The position numbers were made by a program, and so were the translations under genes. Positions 1-6,031 of a stretch of DNA of 6,031 nucleotides are shown here, in pieces; within the stretch, counting starts at the first letter, position 1; each line of letters opens with the position of its first letter. The notes beneath the pieces were generated by a model. It was given only the letters and a program-made list of their open reading frames with translations, was not told the DNA's origin and did no database searches. Source of the stretch: an uncultured Archangium sp. (lineage in GTDB: Bacteria > Myxococcota > Myxococcia > Myxococcales > Myxococcaceae); NCBI GenBank assembly GCA_937875615.1, contig CALNBU010000875.1, forward strand, positions 1 through 6,031, read 5' to 3'.

Positions 1-961
1 GAGAAAAAGGAGGTCGAGCGCGCCGTGTTCCAGGTGACGCACCCGGTGCGCCGGGACACCGCGCTCGACCGCAGCTACGTCGGCCAGATCCGCGCCAGCC
101 AGCACATCGAGCTGCGCGCGCTGGAGCGCGGCTACCTCCAGCACGTCTACGTCGACGAAGGTCAGACGGTGAAGCGCGGCCAACCCATGTTCCAGATTCT
201 CCCCACGCTCTACCAGGCAGAGCTGAAGAAGGCCGAGGCCGAGGCTGAGTTTGCGCGCCTCGAGTACGAGAACACCCGCACCCTCGCCGAGCGGAAGATC
301 GTCTCGTCCAGCGAGCTCGCTGGCGCGCCTTCACCGCGGCTTCACCGAGGTGAAGGCGCCCTTCGACGGCATCATGGGGCGGCTGAGCGTCCGGCTGGGG
401 AGCCTGGTGTCCGAAGGAGAGCTGCTCACCACGCTCTCGGACAACGGCCGCATGTGGGTGTACTTCAACGTCACCGAGGCCGAGTACCTCGACTACCGCG
501 CCCGCGCCGGCACCGGGGAGGCCCCGCTGGTGAGCCTGGTGATGGCCAACGGGAAGGTCTTCGACCAGCCGGGCCGGGTGGAGACCATCGAGGCCGACTT
601 CAACCCCGAGACCGGCACCATCGCCTTCCGCGCCACCTTCCCCAACCCCGTCGGGCTGCTGCGGCACGGAGAGACGGGGCGCGTCGTCATGCGCACCGAG
701 CTCGAGCGCGCGCTGCTGATTCCCCAGAAGTCGACCTTCGAGGTCCTCGACAAGCGCTTCGTCTACGTGGTCGACGCGAAGAACGTCGCGCACGCGCGAG
801 AGATCTCCGTGACGCACGAGCTGCCGCACCTCTTCGTGGTCGACGGGGGCCTCCAGGACACCGACCGACTGTTGCTCGAGGGCCTCTCGCGCGTGCGCGT
901 CTCGCTGGAGTTCATCGAGCCCGACCGGGCGCTGGCGAACCTCGACGTCCCCGCTGAGTGA
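1..961 (+). pseudogene. RND efflux periplasmic adaptor (membrane fusion protein), 5'-partial and frameshifted
   Basis: This is the AcrA/MexA-type adaptor that would bridge the pump and the outer-membrane channel in the periplasm. The frame is open from base 1 (EKKEVERAVFQVTHPV), so the start codon and signal peptide lie upstream. Frame 1 gives the first lipoyl half (VDEGQTVKRGQPMFQI, about 150-198) and the first helix of the alpha-hairpin (about 205-318). At about 313-328 the homology moves to frame 2, which continues with GFTEVKAPFDGIMGRL (second lipoyl half, from 341), WVYFNVTEAEYLDY (beta-barrel) and a membrane-proximal domain ending in NLDVPAE and TGA at 959-961. Between SSELA and GFTEV only about 6 residues remain where relatives, as I recall them, have about 20. 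This suggests about 14 codons plus 2 nt are missing from the second hairpin helix. As read, translation would enter a long Arg/Pro-rich nonsense frame ending at 955-957. Family assignment is firm; whether the break is biological or a sequence error cannot be told here. Confidence 0.88.
313..328 (+). other. Frame-break junction in the adaptor gene
   Basis: The sequence GAGCTCGCTGGCGCGC reads ELAGA in the upstream frame and, from 320, LAR in the downstream frame. An undamaged GAG CTC GCG CTG GCG CGC would read ELALAR, so the junction looks like that motif minus one GC dinucleotide. In related adaptors, from memory, ELALA-like stretches occur at both ends of the missing segment (NELALAK...KAELALA). 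Deletion between two similar coding copies would explain both the lost residues and the shift. The shift from frame 1 to frame 2 fits a loss of 3n+2 bases (for example 44) or a gain of 3n+1. Confidence 0.7.
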
Positions 962-964
962 GGG
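960..964 (+). promoter_or_regulatory. Ribosome binding site of the RND pump gene
   Basis: GAGGG lies 6 nt upstream of the ATG at 971 and overlaps the adaptor stop codon (959-961). It supports the 971 start and suggests re-initiation by ribosomes finishing the adaptor. Confidence 0.65.
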
Positions 965-970
965 CCACCC

Positions 971-3900
971 ATGTTCACCAAATTCATGCATCGCCCGGTG
1001 CTGGCGATGGTGCTGTCGCTGGCGCTCGTCTTCCTGGGCGTCCTCGCCATCCGCACCTTGCCGGTCTCGCAGTTTCCAGAAATCTCCCCGCCGCGGGTGA
1101 TGGTCACCATCGCCTACCCCGGCGCCAGCGCCGACGTGCTGGTGCAGTCCACGCTCATCCCGCTCGAGAAGTCCATCAACGGCGTCCCGGGCATGAAGTA
1201 CATCATCTCCGACGCCACCAGCGCCGGTGAGGCCACCCTGCAGGTGGTGTTCGGCCTCGACGCCGACCCCAACGCGGCGGTGGTGAACGTGAAGAACGCC
1301 ATCGACCAGGTGATGAACCTGCTGCCGGAGCTGGTGCAGCGCGAGGGCGTGGTCATCTCGCGCGTGCAGCCGAGCATGCTGATGTACGTGAACCTCTACA
1401 GCGTCGAGCCGAAGGCCGACGAGAAGTTCATCTACAACTACGCCAACGTGAACCTGCTCCCGGAGCTCAAGCGGGTCAGCGGCGTGGGGCGCGTGCAGAT
1501 CCTCGGGAGCCGGCAGTTCGCCATGCGGGTGTGGCTCAAGCCCGACCGCATGCGCGCCTACAACGTGTCGACCGACGAGGTGATGAAGGCGCTCGAAGAG
1601 CAGAGCGTCATCGGCCGCCCGGGCCGCACCGGCGGCGCGTCGGGCAAGCAGTCGCAGGCGCTGGAGTACGTGCTCGTCTACCAGGGCCGCTACAACAAGC
1701 CCGAGCAGTACGAAGACATCATCGTCCGCGCCAACCCAGACGGCCAGTTCCTCCGGCTCAAGGACCTCGCCGAGGTGGAGCTGGGCAGCGAGTTCTTCGA
1801 CATCTACTCCACGCTCGACGGCCACCCCTCGGCGGCCATCGTGCTCAAGCAGAACTTCGGCAGCAACGCGCGCGACGTCATCGCCGACGTCAAGGCGCTG
1901 CTCGAGGCGCAGCGCCCCTCCTTCCCGCCGGGCATGGACTACAAGATCAGCTACGACGTCTCGAGCTTCCTCGACGCCTCCATCGAGAAGGTGCTGCACA
2001 CCCTGGGCGAGGCCTTCGTGCTGGTCGCCCTGGTGGTCTTCCTCTTCCTCGGCGACTGGCGCTCCACCTTGATCCCCTCGCTGGCGGTGCCGGTCTCGCT
2101 GGTGGGCGCCTTCACGGTGATGCAGGCGCTGGGGTTGACCATCAACCTCATCACGCTCTTCGCGCTGGTGCTGGCCATCGGCGTGGTGGTCGACGACGCG
2201 GTGGTGGTGGTGGAGGCGGTGCACGCCAAGATGGCCGAGGCGCACCTCTCTCCCTACCGGGCGGCGAAGGAGGTGCTGGGAGAGATCTCCGGCGCCATCA
2301 TCGCCATCACCCTGATGATGACCGCGGTCTTCGTGCCGGTGGCCTTCATGAGCGGCCCGGTGGGCATCTTCTACCGACAGTTCGCCATCACCATGGCCAC
2401 CTCCATCGTCATCTCCGGCGTGGTCGCGCTCACCCTCACCCCGGTGCTGTGCGCCATGTTGCTCAAGAACGACCACGGCCAGCCGAAGCGGAAGACGCCG
2501 GTGCGCTGGCTGCTCGACGCCTTCAACCGTCGCTTCGATCGCGGCGCGGCGCGCTACGTGGCGGTGCTGGAGCGGGTGGTGAACCGCCGCGGCGTCACCT
2601 TCGGGCTGCTGGCGCTCTTCTGCGCGGGCACGCTGGCGGTCAACGCCCGGCTGCCCTCCGGCTTCATCCCCAACGAAGACCAGGGCATGGTGTACGCCAT
2701 CATCCAGACGCCGCCCGGCACCACGCTGGAGCGCACCAACGCCATCGCCCGCCAACTCCAGGAGCGCCTGAGCCGCCTCGACGCGGTGGAGTCGGTGTCC
2801 TCGCTCGCGGGCTACGAGGTGCTCACCGAGGGGCGCGGCTCCAACGCCGGCACCTGCCTCATCAACCTCAAGCCGTGGTCGCAGCGGAAGCAGTCGATGC
2901 ACGAGCTCTTCGAGGAGCTCGAGGCCCAGGCGCGGGACATCCCCGCGGTGGTGGAGTTCTTCGAGCCGCCGGCGGTGCCCGGCTACGGCGCGGCGGACGG
3001 CTTCTCGCTGCGGCTGCTCGACAAGACCAACAGCGCCGACTACCGCGCCTTCGGCGAGGTGAACCAGCGCTTCATGGACGCCCTGCACCAGCGCCCGGAG
3101 CTCACCGGCCTCTTCACCTTCTTCGCCACCAACTACCCCCAGTACGAGCTGGTGCTCGACAACGCGGCGGCGATGCAGAAGGGCGTCTCCATCGGCAAGG
3201 CCCTGGAGAACCTCGACATCCTGCTCGGCAGCACCTACGAGCAGGGCTTCATCCGCTTCGGGCAGTTCTTCAAGGTCTACACCCAGGCGGCGCCCGAGTA
3301 CCGGCGGCTCCCCTCGGACATCCTCGACCTGTACGTGAAGAACGACCGCGACGAGATGGTTCCCTACTCGGCCTTCATGACGCTCAAGAAGACGCAGGGG
3401 CCCAACGAGATTACCCGCTACAACCTCTACACCTCGGCCGCCATCCGCGGCGCGCCGGCGGCGGGCTACACCAGCAGCGACGCCATCGACGTGGTGCGCG
3501 AGGTGGCGAAGCAGACGCTCCCCCGCGGCTACGACATCGCCTGGGAGGGCTTGTCCTACGACGAGGCGCAGCGCGGCCACGAGGCCCTCGCCATCTTCGT
3601 GGTGGTGCTGCTCTTCGTGTACCTGGTGCTGGCCGGCCAGTACGAGAGCTTCATCCTCCCGCTCTCGGTGCTGCTGTCGTTGCCGGCGGGCATCTTCGGC
3701 TCGTTCCTGCTGCTGAAGCTGATGGGCCTCGCCAACGACATCTACGCGCAGGTCGGCATGGTGATGCTGGTGGGCCTGCTGGGGAAGAACGCGGTGCTCA
3801 TCGTGGAGTTCGCGGTGCAGAAGCACGCGCAGGGCCTGAGCATCGCAGCGGCCGCCGTCGAGGGCGCGAAGGTGCGCTTCCGCCCCATCCTGATGACCTC

Positions 3901-4132
3901 CTTCGCCTTCATCGCCGGCCTGCTGCCGCTGGTGACGGCCACCGGCCCCGGCGCCATCGGCAACCGCACCATCGGCGCCTCCGCGCTCGGCGGGATGCTC
4001 TTCGGCACCGTCTTCGGTGTCATCGTGGTGCCCGGGCTGTACGTGGTCTTCGGCTCGCTGGCCGAGGGCCGCGCGCTCATCCGGGACGAGGCCGAAATGC
4101 CGCTGACGGAGGGAACCGGCCATGAAGCGTAG
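971..4132 (+). CDS. RND family multidrug efflux pump, inner-membrane permease (HAE1/AcrB type)
   Basis: Proton-driven trimeric inner-membrane transporter that exports substrates through an adaptor and an outer-membrane channel. At 1053 residues it matches the usual family length and looks intact. Order: TM1 (about 10-28), first porter and docking region (about 35-335), TM2-TM6 (about 340-497), a cytoplasmic linker and TM7 (about 541-557), second periplasmic region (about 565-868), TM8-TM12 (about 871-1026), and a short charged tail. The proton-relay residues are present: D408 and D409 in GVVVDDAVVVVEAV (TM4), K939 in GLLGKNAVLIVEF (TM10), and R969 and T976 in RFRPILMT (TM11), matching AcrB D407, D408, K940, R971 and T978. 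AYPGASADV and INGVPGM are typical porter motifs. ATG 971 has a good Shine-Dalgarno and gives the canonical MFTKFMHRPVLAMVLS start. The start is 9 bp after the adaptor and the end overlaps the next gene by 11 bp, so it is co-transcribed. Antibiotic/solvent efflux is the family default; the actual substrate is unknown. Several AcrB pocket phenylalanines are not conserved. Confidence 0.97.
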   Translation: MFTKFMHRPVLAMVLSLALVFLGVLAIRTLPVSQFPEISPPRVMVTIAYPGASADVLVQSTLIPLEKSINGVPGMKYIISDATSAGEATLQVVFGLDADPNAAVVNVKNAIDQVMNLLPELVQREGVVISRVQPSMLMYVNLYSVEPKADEKFIYNYANVNLLPELKRVSGVGRVQILGSRQFAMRVWLKPDRMRAYNVSTDEVMKALEEQSVIGRPGRTGGASGKQSQALEYVLVYQGRYNKPEQYEDIIVRANPDGQFLRLKDLAEVELGSEFFDIYSTLDGHPSAAIVLKQNFGSNARDVIADVKALLEAQRPSFPPGMDYKISYDVSSFLDASIEKVLHTLGEAFVLVALVVFLFLGDWRSTLIPSLAVPVSLVGAFTVMQALGLTINLITLFALVLAIGVVVDDAVVVVEAVHAKMAEAHLSPYRAAKEVLGEISGAIIAITLMMTAVFVPVAFMSGPVGIFYRQFAITMATSIVISGVVALTLTPVLCAMLLKNDHGQPKRKTPVRWLLDAFNRRFDRGAARYVAVLERVVNRRGVTFGLLALFCAGTLAVNARLPSGFIPNEDQGMVYAIIQTPPGTTLERTNAIARQLQERLSRLDAVESVSSLAGYEVLTEGRGSNAGTCLINLKPWSQRKQSMHELFEELEAQARDIPAVVEFFEPPAVPGYGAADGFSLRLLDKTNSADYRAFGEVNQRFMDALHQRPELTGLFTFFATNYPQYELVLDNAAAMQKGVSIGKALENLDILLGSTYEQGFIRFGQFFKVYTQAAPEYRRLPSDILDLYVKNDRDEMVPYSAFMTLKKTQGPNEITRYNLYTSAAIRGAPAAGYTSSDAIDVVREVAKQTLPRGYDIAWEGLSYDEAQRGHEALAIFVVVLLFVYLVLAGQYESFILPLSVLLSLPAGIFGSFLLLKLMGLANDIYAQVGMVMLVGLLGKNAVLIVEFAVQKHAQGLSIAAAAVEGAKVRFRPILMTSFAFIAGLLPLVTATGPGAIGNRTIGASALGGMLFGTVFGVIVVPGLYVVFGSLAEGRALIRDEAEMPLTEGTGHEA
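4108..4113 (+). promoter_or_regulatory. Ribosome binding site of the outer-membrane factor gene
   Basis: GGAGGG lies 8 nt upstream of ATG 4122, inside the last codons of the pump gene. Its strength and spacing fix the start at 4122 and fit translational coupling across the 11-bp gene overlap. Confidence 0.8.
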
Positions 4133-5525
4133 ACATCTGCTGCTGCTGTGGCTGGCGGTGCTCCCGGGCTGCATCCCCGCGCTGGTCAACGCGCCCCGCG
4201 AGCCCGACCGCGGCGTCCCCGACACCTTCGCCGGCTCGACCGACGAGACCAACTCCGCGGACGTGAAGTGGAGCGAGTTCTTCGGAGACCCCAGGCTGGC
4301 CGCGCTCATCGACACCGCGCTCGCGCACAACCAGGAGCTGAACATCGTCTCGCTCGAGCTGGACATCGGGCAGTACGAGGTGGACGCGCGCAAGGGGGAG
4401 TACTGGCCGAAGGTGGGCGCCCGGGTGGGCACCGGCATCGAGAAGGTCGGCCGCACCACCAGCCAGGGCGTGAGCGACGAAGCGCACGGCGTGCCGGAGC
4501 ACCTCCTCGACTTCAACCTCAGCCTCTACGCCTCGTGGGAGATCGACGCGTGGGGCAAGCTGCGCAGCGCCACCCGCGCCGCGGCGGCGCGCTACCTCGC
4601 CAGCGTCGAGGGGCGGAACTTCACCATCACCCTGTTGGTGCAGGAGATCGCCAACAGCTACTACGAGCTGCTCGCGCTCGACGCCCAGCTCGCGGTGCTC
4701 AGGCAGAACCTCGCGCTCCAGCAGGACGCGCTCGAGAGCGTGCGCGCCCAGAAGGACGCGGCCCGCGTGACGGAGCTGGCGGTGAAGCGCTTCGAGGCCG
4801 AGGTGCTCAAGAACGAGAGCCGGCAGTACACCATCGCCCAGCAGCAGGTGGCCCTCGAGAACCGCATCAACTTCCTCGTGGGCCGGTTCCCCCAGCACGT
4901 GGACCGCGACCCCCGCGACTTCACCTCGCTGCTGCCGCCCGCGGTGCACGCCGGGCTCCCCGCGCAGTTGCTGGTCAACCGCCCCGACGTCAAGCAGGCG
5001 GAGCTGGGGCTCTCGGCCGCCGCGCTCGACGTGAAGGTGGCCCGCGCCAGCTTCTTCCCCTCGCTGGCGATTACGGCCGCCTTCGGGACCCAGTCCTTCG
5101 ACATCCTCAAGCTGGTCACCACGCCCGCCTCGCTCTTCTACAACGCCGCCACCGAGCTGCTGGCGCCGCTGTTCAACCGCAACCAGCTGACGGCCAACTA
5201 CTTCACCGCCAACTCGAAGCAGCAGCAGGCGGTGTTCAACTACGAGCGCGCCATCCTCAAGGGCGTCGCCGAGGTGGGCAGCCAGCTGGGCGCCATCGAG
5301 AACCTCGAGAAGAGCTACACGCTCCGCGCCGCCGCGGCGGAGAAGCTGAACGAGTCCAGCGCCATCTCCGCCGACCTCTTCGCCTCGGCGCGCGCCGACT
5401 ACGTGGAGGTGCTGCTGACGCGGCGGGAGGCGCTGGAGTCGCAGCTGGAGCTCATCGAGACCAGGAAGCAGCAGCTCAACGCGGTGGTGAATCTCTACCA
5501 GGCGCTGGGCGGCGGCTGGCGGTGA
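4122..5525 (+). CDS. Outer-membrane efflux lipoprotein, NodT/OprM family (TolC-like channel)
   Basis: Exit duct of the tripartite pump: a trimeric beta-barrel in the outer membrane continued by a long periplasmic alpha-helical tunnel. The 467-residue protein begins with basic MKRRH, a Leu-rich stretch and a lipobox LPGC, so cleavage before Cys17 and lipidation are predicted. Two outer-membrane efflux repeats follow (about 55-255 and 280-460). Family motifs: WSEFFGDPRLAALIDTAL (50-67), WEIDAWGKLR (139-148), LLVQEIANSYYELL (171-184), LLVNRPDVKQAE (283-294), RASFFPSLAIT (308-318) and the C-terminal LYQALGGGW (458-466), the usual family ending. Long Ala/Gln/Glu-rich helices lie at about 185-250 and 365-455. 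Length is normal and I see no damage. It overlaps the pump gene by 11 bp, which implies a dedicated channel for this pump rather than a shared TolC. Start supported by GGAGGG at 4108 and by the signal peptide. Confidence 0.96.
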   Translation: MKRRHLLLLWLAVLPGCIPALVNAPREPDRGVPDTFAGSTDETNSADVKWSEFFGDPRLAALIDTALAHNQELNIVSLELDIGQYEVDARKGEYWPKVGARVGTGIEKVGRTTSQGVSDEAHGVPEHLLDFNLSLYASWEIDAWGKLRSATRAAAARYLASVEGRNFTITLLVQEIANSYYELLALDAQLAVLRQNLALQQDALESVRAQKDAARVTELAVKRFEAEVLKNESRQYTIAQQQVALENRINFLVGRFPQHVDRDPRDFTSLLPPAVHAGLPAQLLVNRPDVKQAELGLSAAALDVKVARASFFPSLAITAAFGTQSFDILKLVTTPASLFYNAATELLAPLFNRNQLTANYFTANSKQQQAVFNYERAILKGVAEVGSQLGAIENLEKSYTLRAAAAEKLNESSAISADLFASARADYVEVLLTRREALESQLELIETRKQQLNAVVNLYQALGGGWR

Positions 5526-5532
5526 CCGTCAC
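5522..5532. repeat. 11-bp palindrome joining two convergent stop codons
   Basis: GTGAC-C-GTCAC is a perfect inverted repeat with a 1-nt centre. It contains the TGA of the outer-membrane factor (5523-5525) and, on the opposite strand, the TGA of the nuclease gene (5529-5531). The centre is too short for a hairpin loop and there is no T-tract, so it is not a recognisable terminator. Confidence 0.6.
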
Positions 5533-6031
5533 ACGTTGAGCAACACGCCGCGCGCCACCTGACCGGCGGCCGCGGAGATGGCCCGCACGTAGGCCTGGGT
5601 CTGCGCCTCGTAGCGCGCGCGCTGCGCGTCGATGGCCAGGTCCGTCTTGAACTCCACCACCCACCACGTCCCGTCGAGCTCGTAGGCGAGGTCGATGACG
5701 CCCTCCACGATGGTGCCGTCATCGAGGTGGTCGACGATGGACACCTCCCGGCGGACGACGGCGGCCGCGCGCGCCGCGGCCAGCCTCGGGTGCGCCAACG
5801 CCACCGTCACCGCCTCCAGGCAGGCCGCGCGCTCGTCCTCGGTGGCGCCCAGCTGACGGGCCACCACCCCGGTGGTGGCGGCCACCGTCTCTCCCTCGGC
5901 GTCGAGCGGCACCATGGCCAGCACCGCGTGCACCAGCTCACCGAAGCGACGGCCCGACGGCCGCCCCTCGCGGACCGCTGTGGTGCGCTCCAGCGGCAAC
6001 ACGCCGGGCACCTCCACCGGCGGCAGCTCCC
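5529..6031 (-). CDS. PD-(D/E)XK nuclease domain, C-terminal part of an AddA/RecB-type helicase-nuclease (5'-partial)
   Basis: The frame is open to the right edge (ELPPVEVPGVLPLERTT...), so the N-terminal part is outside the window. Numbering from the GTG at 6017, about 162 residues show the RecB-family nuclease signature in order: FGELVHAVL with H30, GVIDLAYE with D109, VVEFKTD with E122 and K124 (the D...ExK metal-binding core), and YEAQTQAYVRAI with the Q139-xxx-Y143 motif. All expected catalytic residues are present. It ends in ARGVLLNV, as I would expect for the end of such a domain, so this is a natural C-terminus. In AddA and RecB proteins this domain follows a UvrD-type helicase and degrades DNA ends during double-strand break repair and recombination. 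A shorter stand-alone RecB-like nuclease cannot be excluded. The gene converges on the efflux operon with a 3-bp gap and is functionally unrelated. The GTG at 6017 is not a convincing start because the frame continues upstream without an obvious Shine-Dalgarno. Confidence 0.85.
   Translation of the reverse strand, partial: ELPPVEVPGVLPLERTTAVREGRPSGRRFGELVHAVLAMVPLDAEGETVAATTGVVARQLGATEDERAACLEAVTVALAHPRLAAARAAAVVRREVSIVDHLDDGTIVEGVIDLAYELDGTWWVVEFKTDLAIDAQRARYEAQTQAYVRAISAAAGQVARGVLLNV
5860..5879. repeat. Perfect inverted repeat, 9-bp arms, within the nuclease gene
   Basis: GCCACCACC, a CC centre, then GGTGGTGGC. It encodes the ATTGVVA stretch on the minus strand. The 2-nt centre makes a stable RNA hairpin unlikely without opening inner pairs. 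It is probably a by-product of Thr-Thr/Val-Val codon choice in GC-rich DNA; no function is claimed. Confidence 0.4.

Noticed and set aside
340..957. Continuation of the adaptor's first frame as a possible novel fusion domain
   Set aside because: The residues are Arg/Pro/His-rich with no motif, while the other frame over the same bases gives clear adaptor sequence; this is out-of-frame reading after the break.
2183..2221. Runs of GTG/GGT triplets resembling a microsatellite
   Set aside because: These are the Val codons of the conserved TM4 motif around the proton-relay aspartates.
1531..4125. Plus-strand open frame of about 860 codons in another frame within the pump gene
   Set aside because: The product is Arg/Gly/Ala/His-rich nonsense, typical of a shifted frame in GC-rich coding DNA, whereas the pump frame has full family homology.
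4570..4592. GC-rich palindromic stretch in the outer-membrane factor gene
   Set aside because: It encodes Arg-Ala-Ala-Ala-Ala-Arg with GCG/GCC codons; symmetry is expected from codon choice.
4077..4949. Long minus-strand open frame of about 290 codons opposite the outer-membrane factor
   Set aside because: It is a shadow of a well-supported channel gene in high-GC DNA; its translation is a low-complexity mix of Val, Leu, Arg, Gly and Glu with no family motif.
4148..5539. Plus-strand open frame of about 460 codons in another frame within the outer-membrane factor gene
   Set aside because: Arg/Ala/Gly-rich shifted-frame translation with no recognisable motif; the true frame has a lipobox and NodT-family motifs.
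5763..5781. GC-only hairpin (GGCCGCG, 5-nt loop, CGCGGCC) as a possible terminator of the efflux operon
   Set aside because: It encodes an Ala-rich stretch of the nuclease gene, lies about 240 bp past the operon end and has no T-tract on either strand.
1..6031. CRISPR arrays, tRNA or rRNA genes, insertion sequences, phage or toxin-antitoxin elements
   Set aside because: I saw no spaced direct repeats, RNA gene signatures, transposase motifs or terminal inverted repeats; nearly every base is in one of four protein-coding regions.

Overview
The window holds the greater part of a tripartite RND-type multidrug efflux operon, plus the 3' end of a convergent nuclease gene. DNA is very GC-rich (roughly two thirds by eye), with G or C at most third codon positions. 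There is a Gram-negative outer-membrane lipoprotein and almost no intergenic space. Together these suggest a high-GC Gram-negative bacterium. A myxobacterium (Myxococcota) is my best guess from codon style and protein flavour, but there is no rRNA or other decisive marker.

Layout: positions 1-961 (+) carry a periplasmic adaptor (membrane fusion protein) gene whose 5' end lies outside the window and whose reading frame is broken near 313-328. Positions 971-4132 (+) encode a full-length, apparently intact inner-membrane RND pump of the HAE1 (AcrB-like) type. Positions 4122-5525 (+) encode an intact NodT/OprM-type outer-membrane factor with a lipoprotein signal. Positions 5529-6031 (-) are the C-terminal part of a PD-(D/E)XK nuclease domain resembling the end of AddA/RecB-type helicase-nucleases; it runs off the right edge.

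The three plus-strand genes are packed as one operon. The gap from adaptor to pump is 9 bp, and pump and outer-membrane factor overlap by 11 bp; both downstream genes have a good Shine-Dalgarno sequence. The products would assemble into one envelope-spanning complex: the pump uses the proton gradient to bind and push substrates, the adaptor links it to the channel, and the outer-membrane factor is the exit duct. No regulator or promoter is inside the window.

No stretch over 300 bases lacks a gene, and I see no RNA gene, mobile element or CRISPR array. The content is ordinary rather than a new system. The most notable item is the adaptor frame break, which looks like loss of about 44 bp (about 14 codons plus 2 nt) between two similar Glu-Leu-Ala coding stretches in the alpha-hairpin. 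It is either a real inactivating mutation or an assembly error. Other points of interest are the non-AcrB-like composition of the predicted drug pocket and the symmetric, 3-bp-spaced convergent stop codons.
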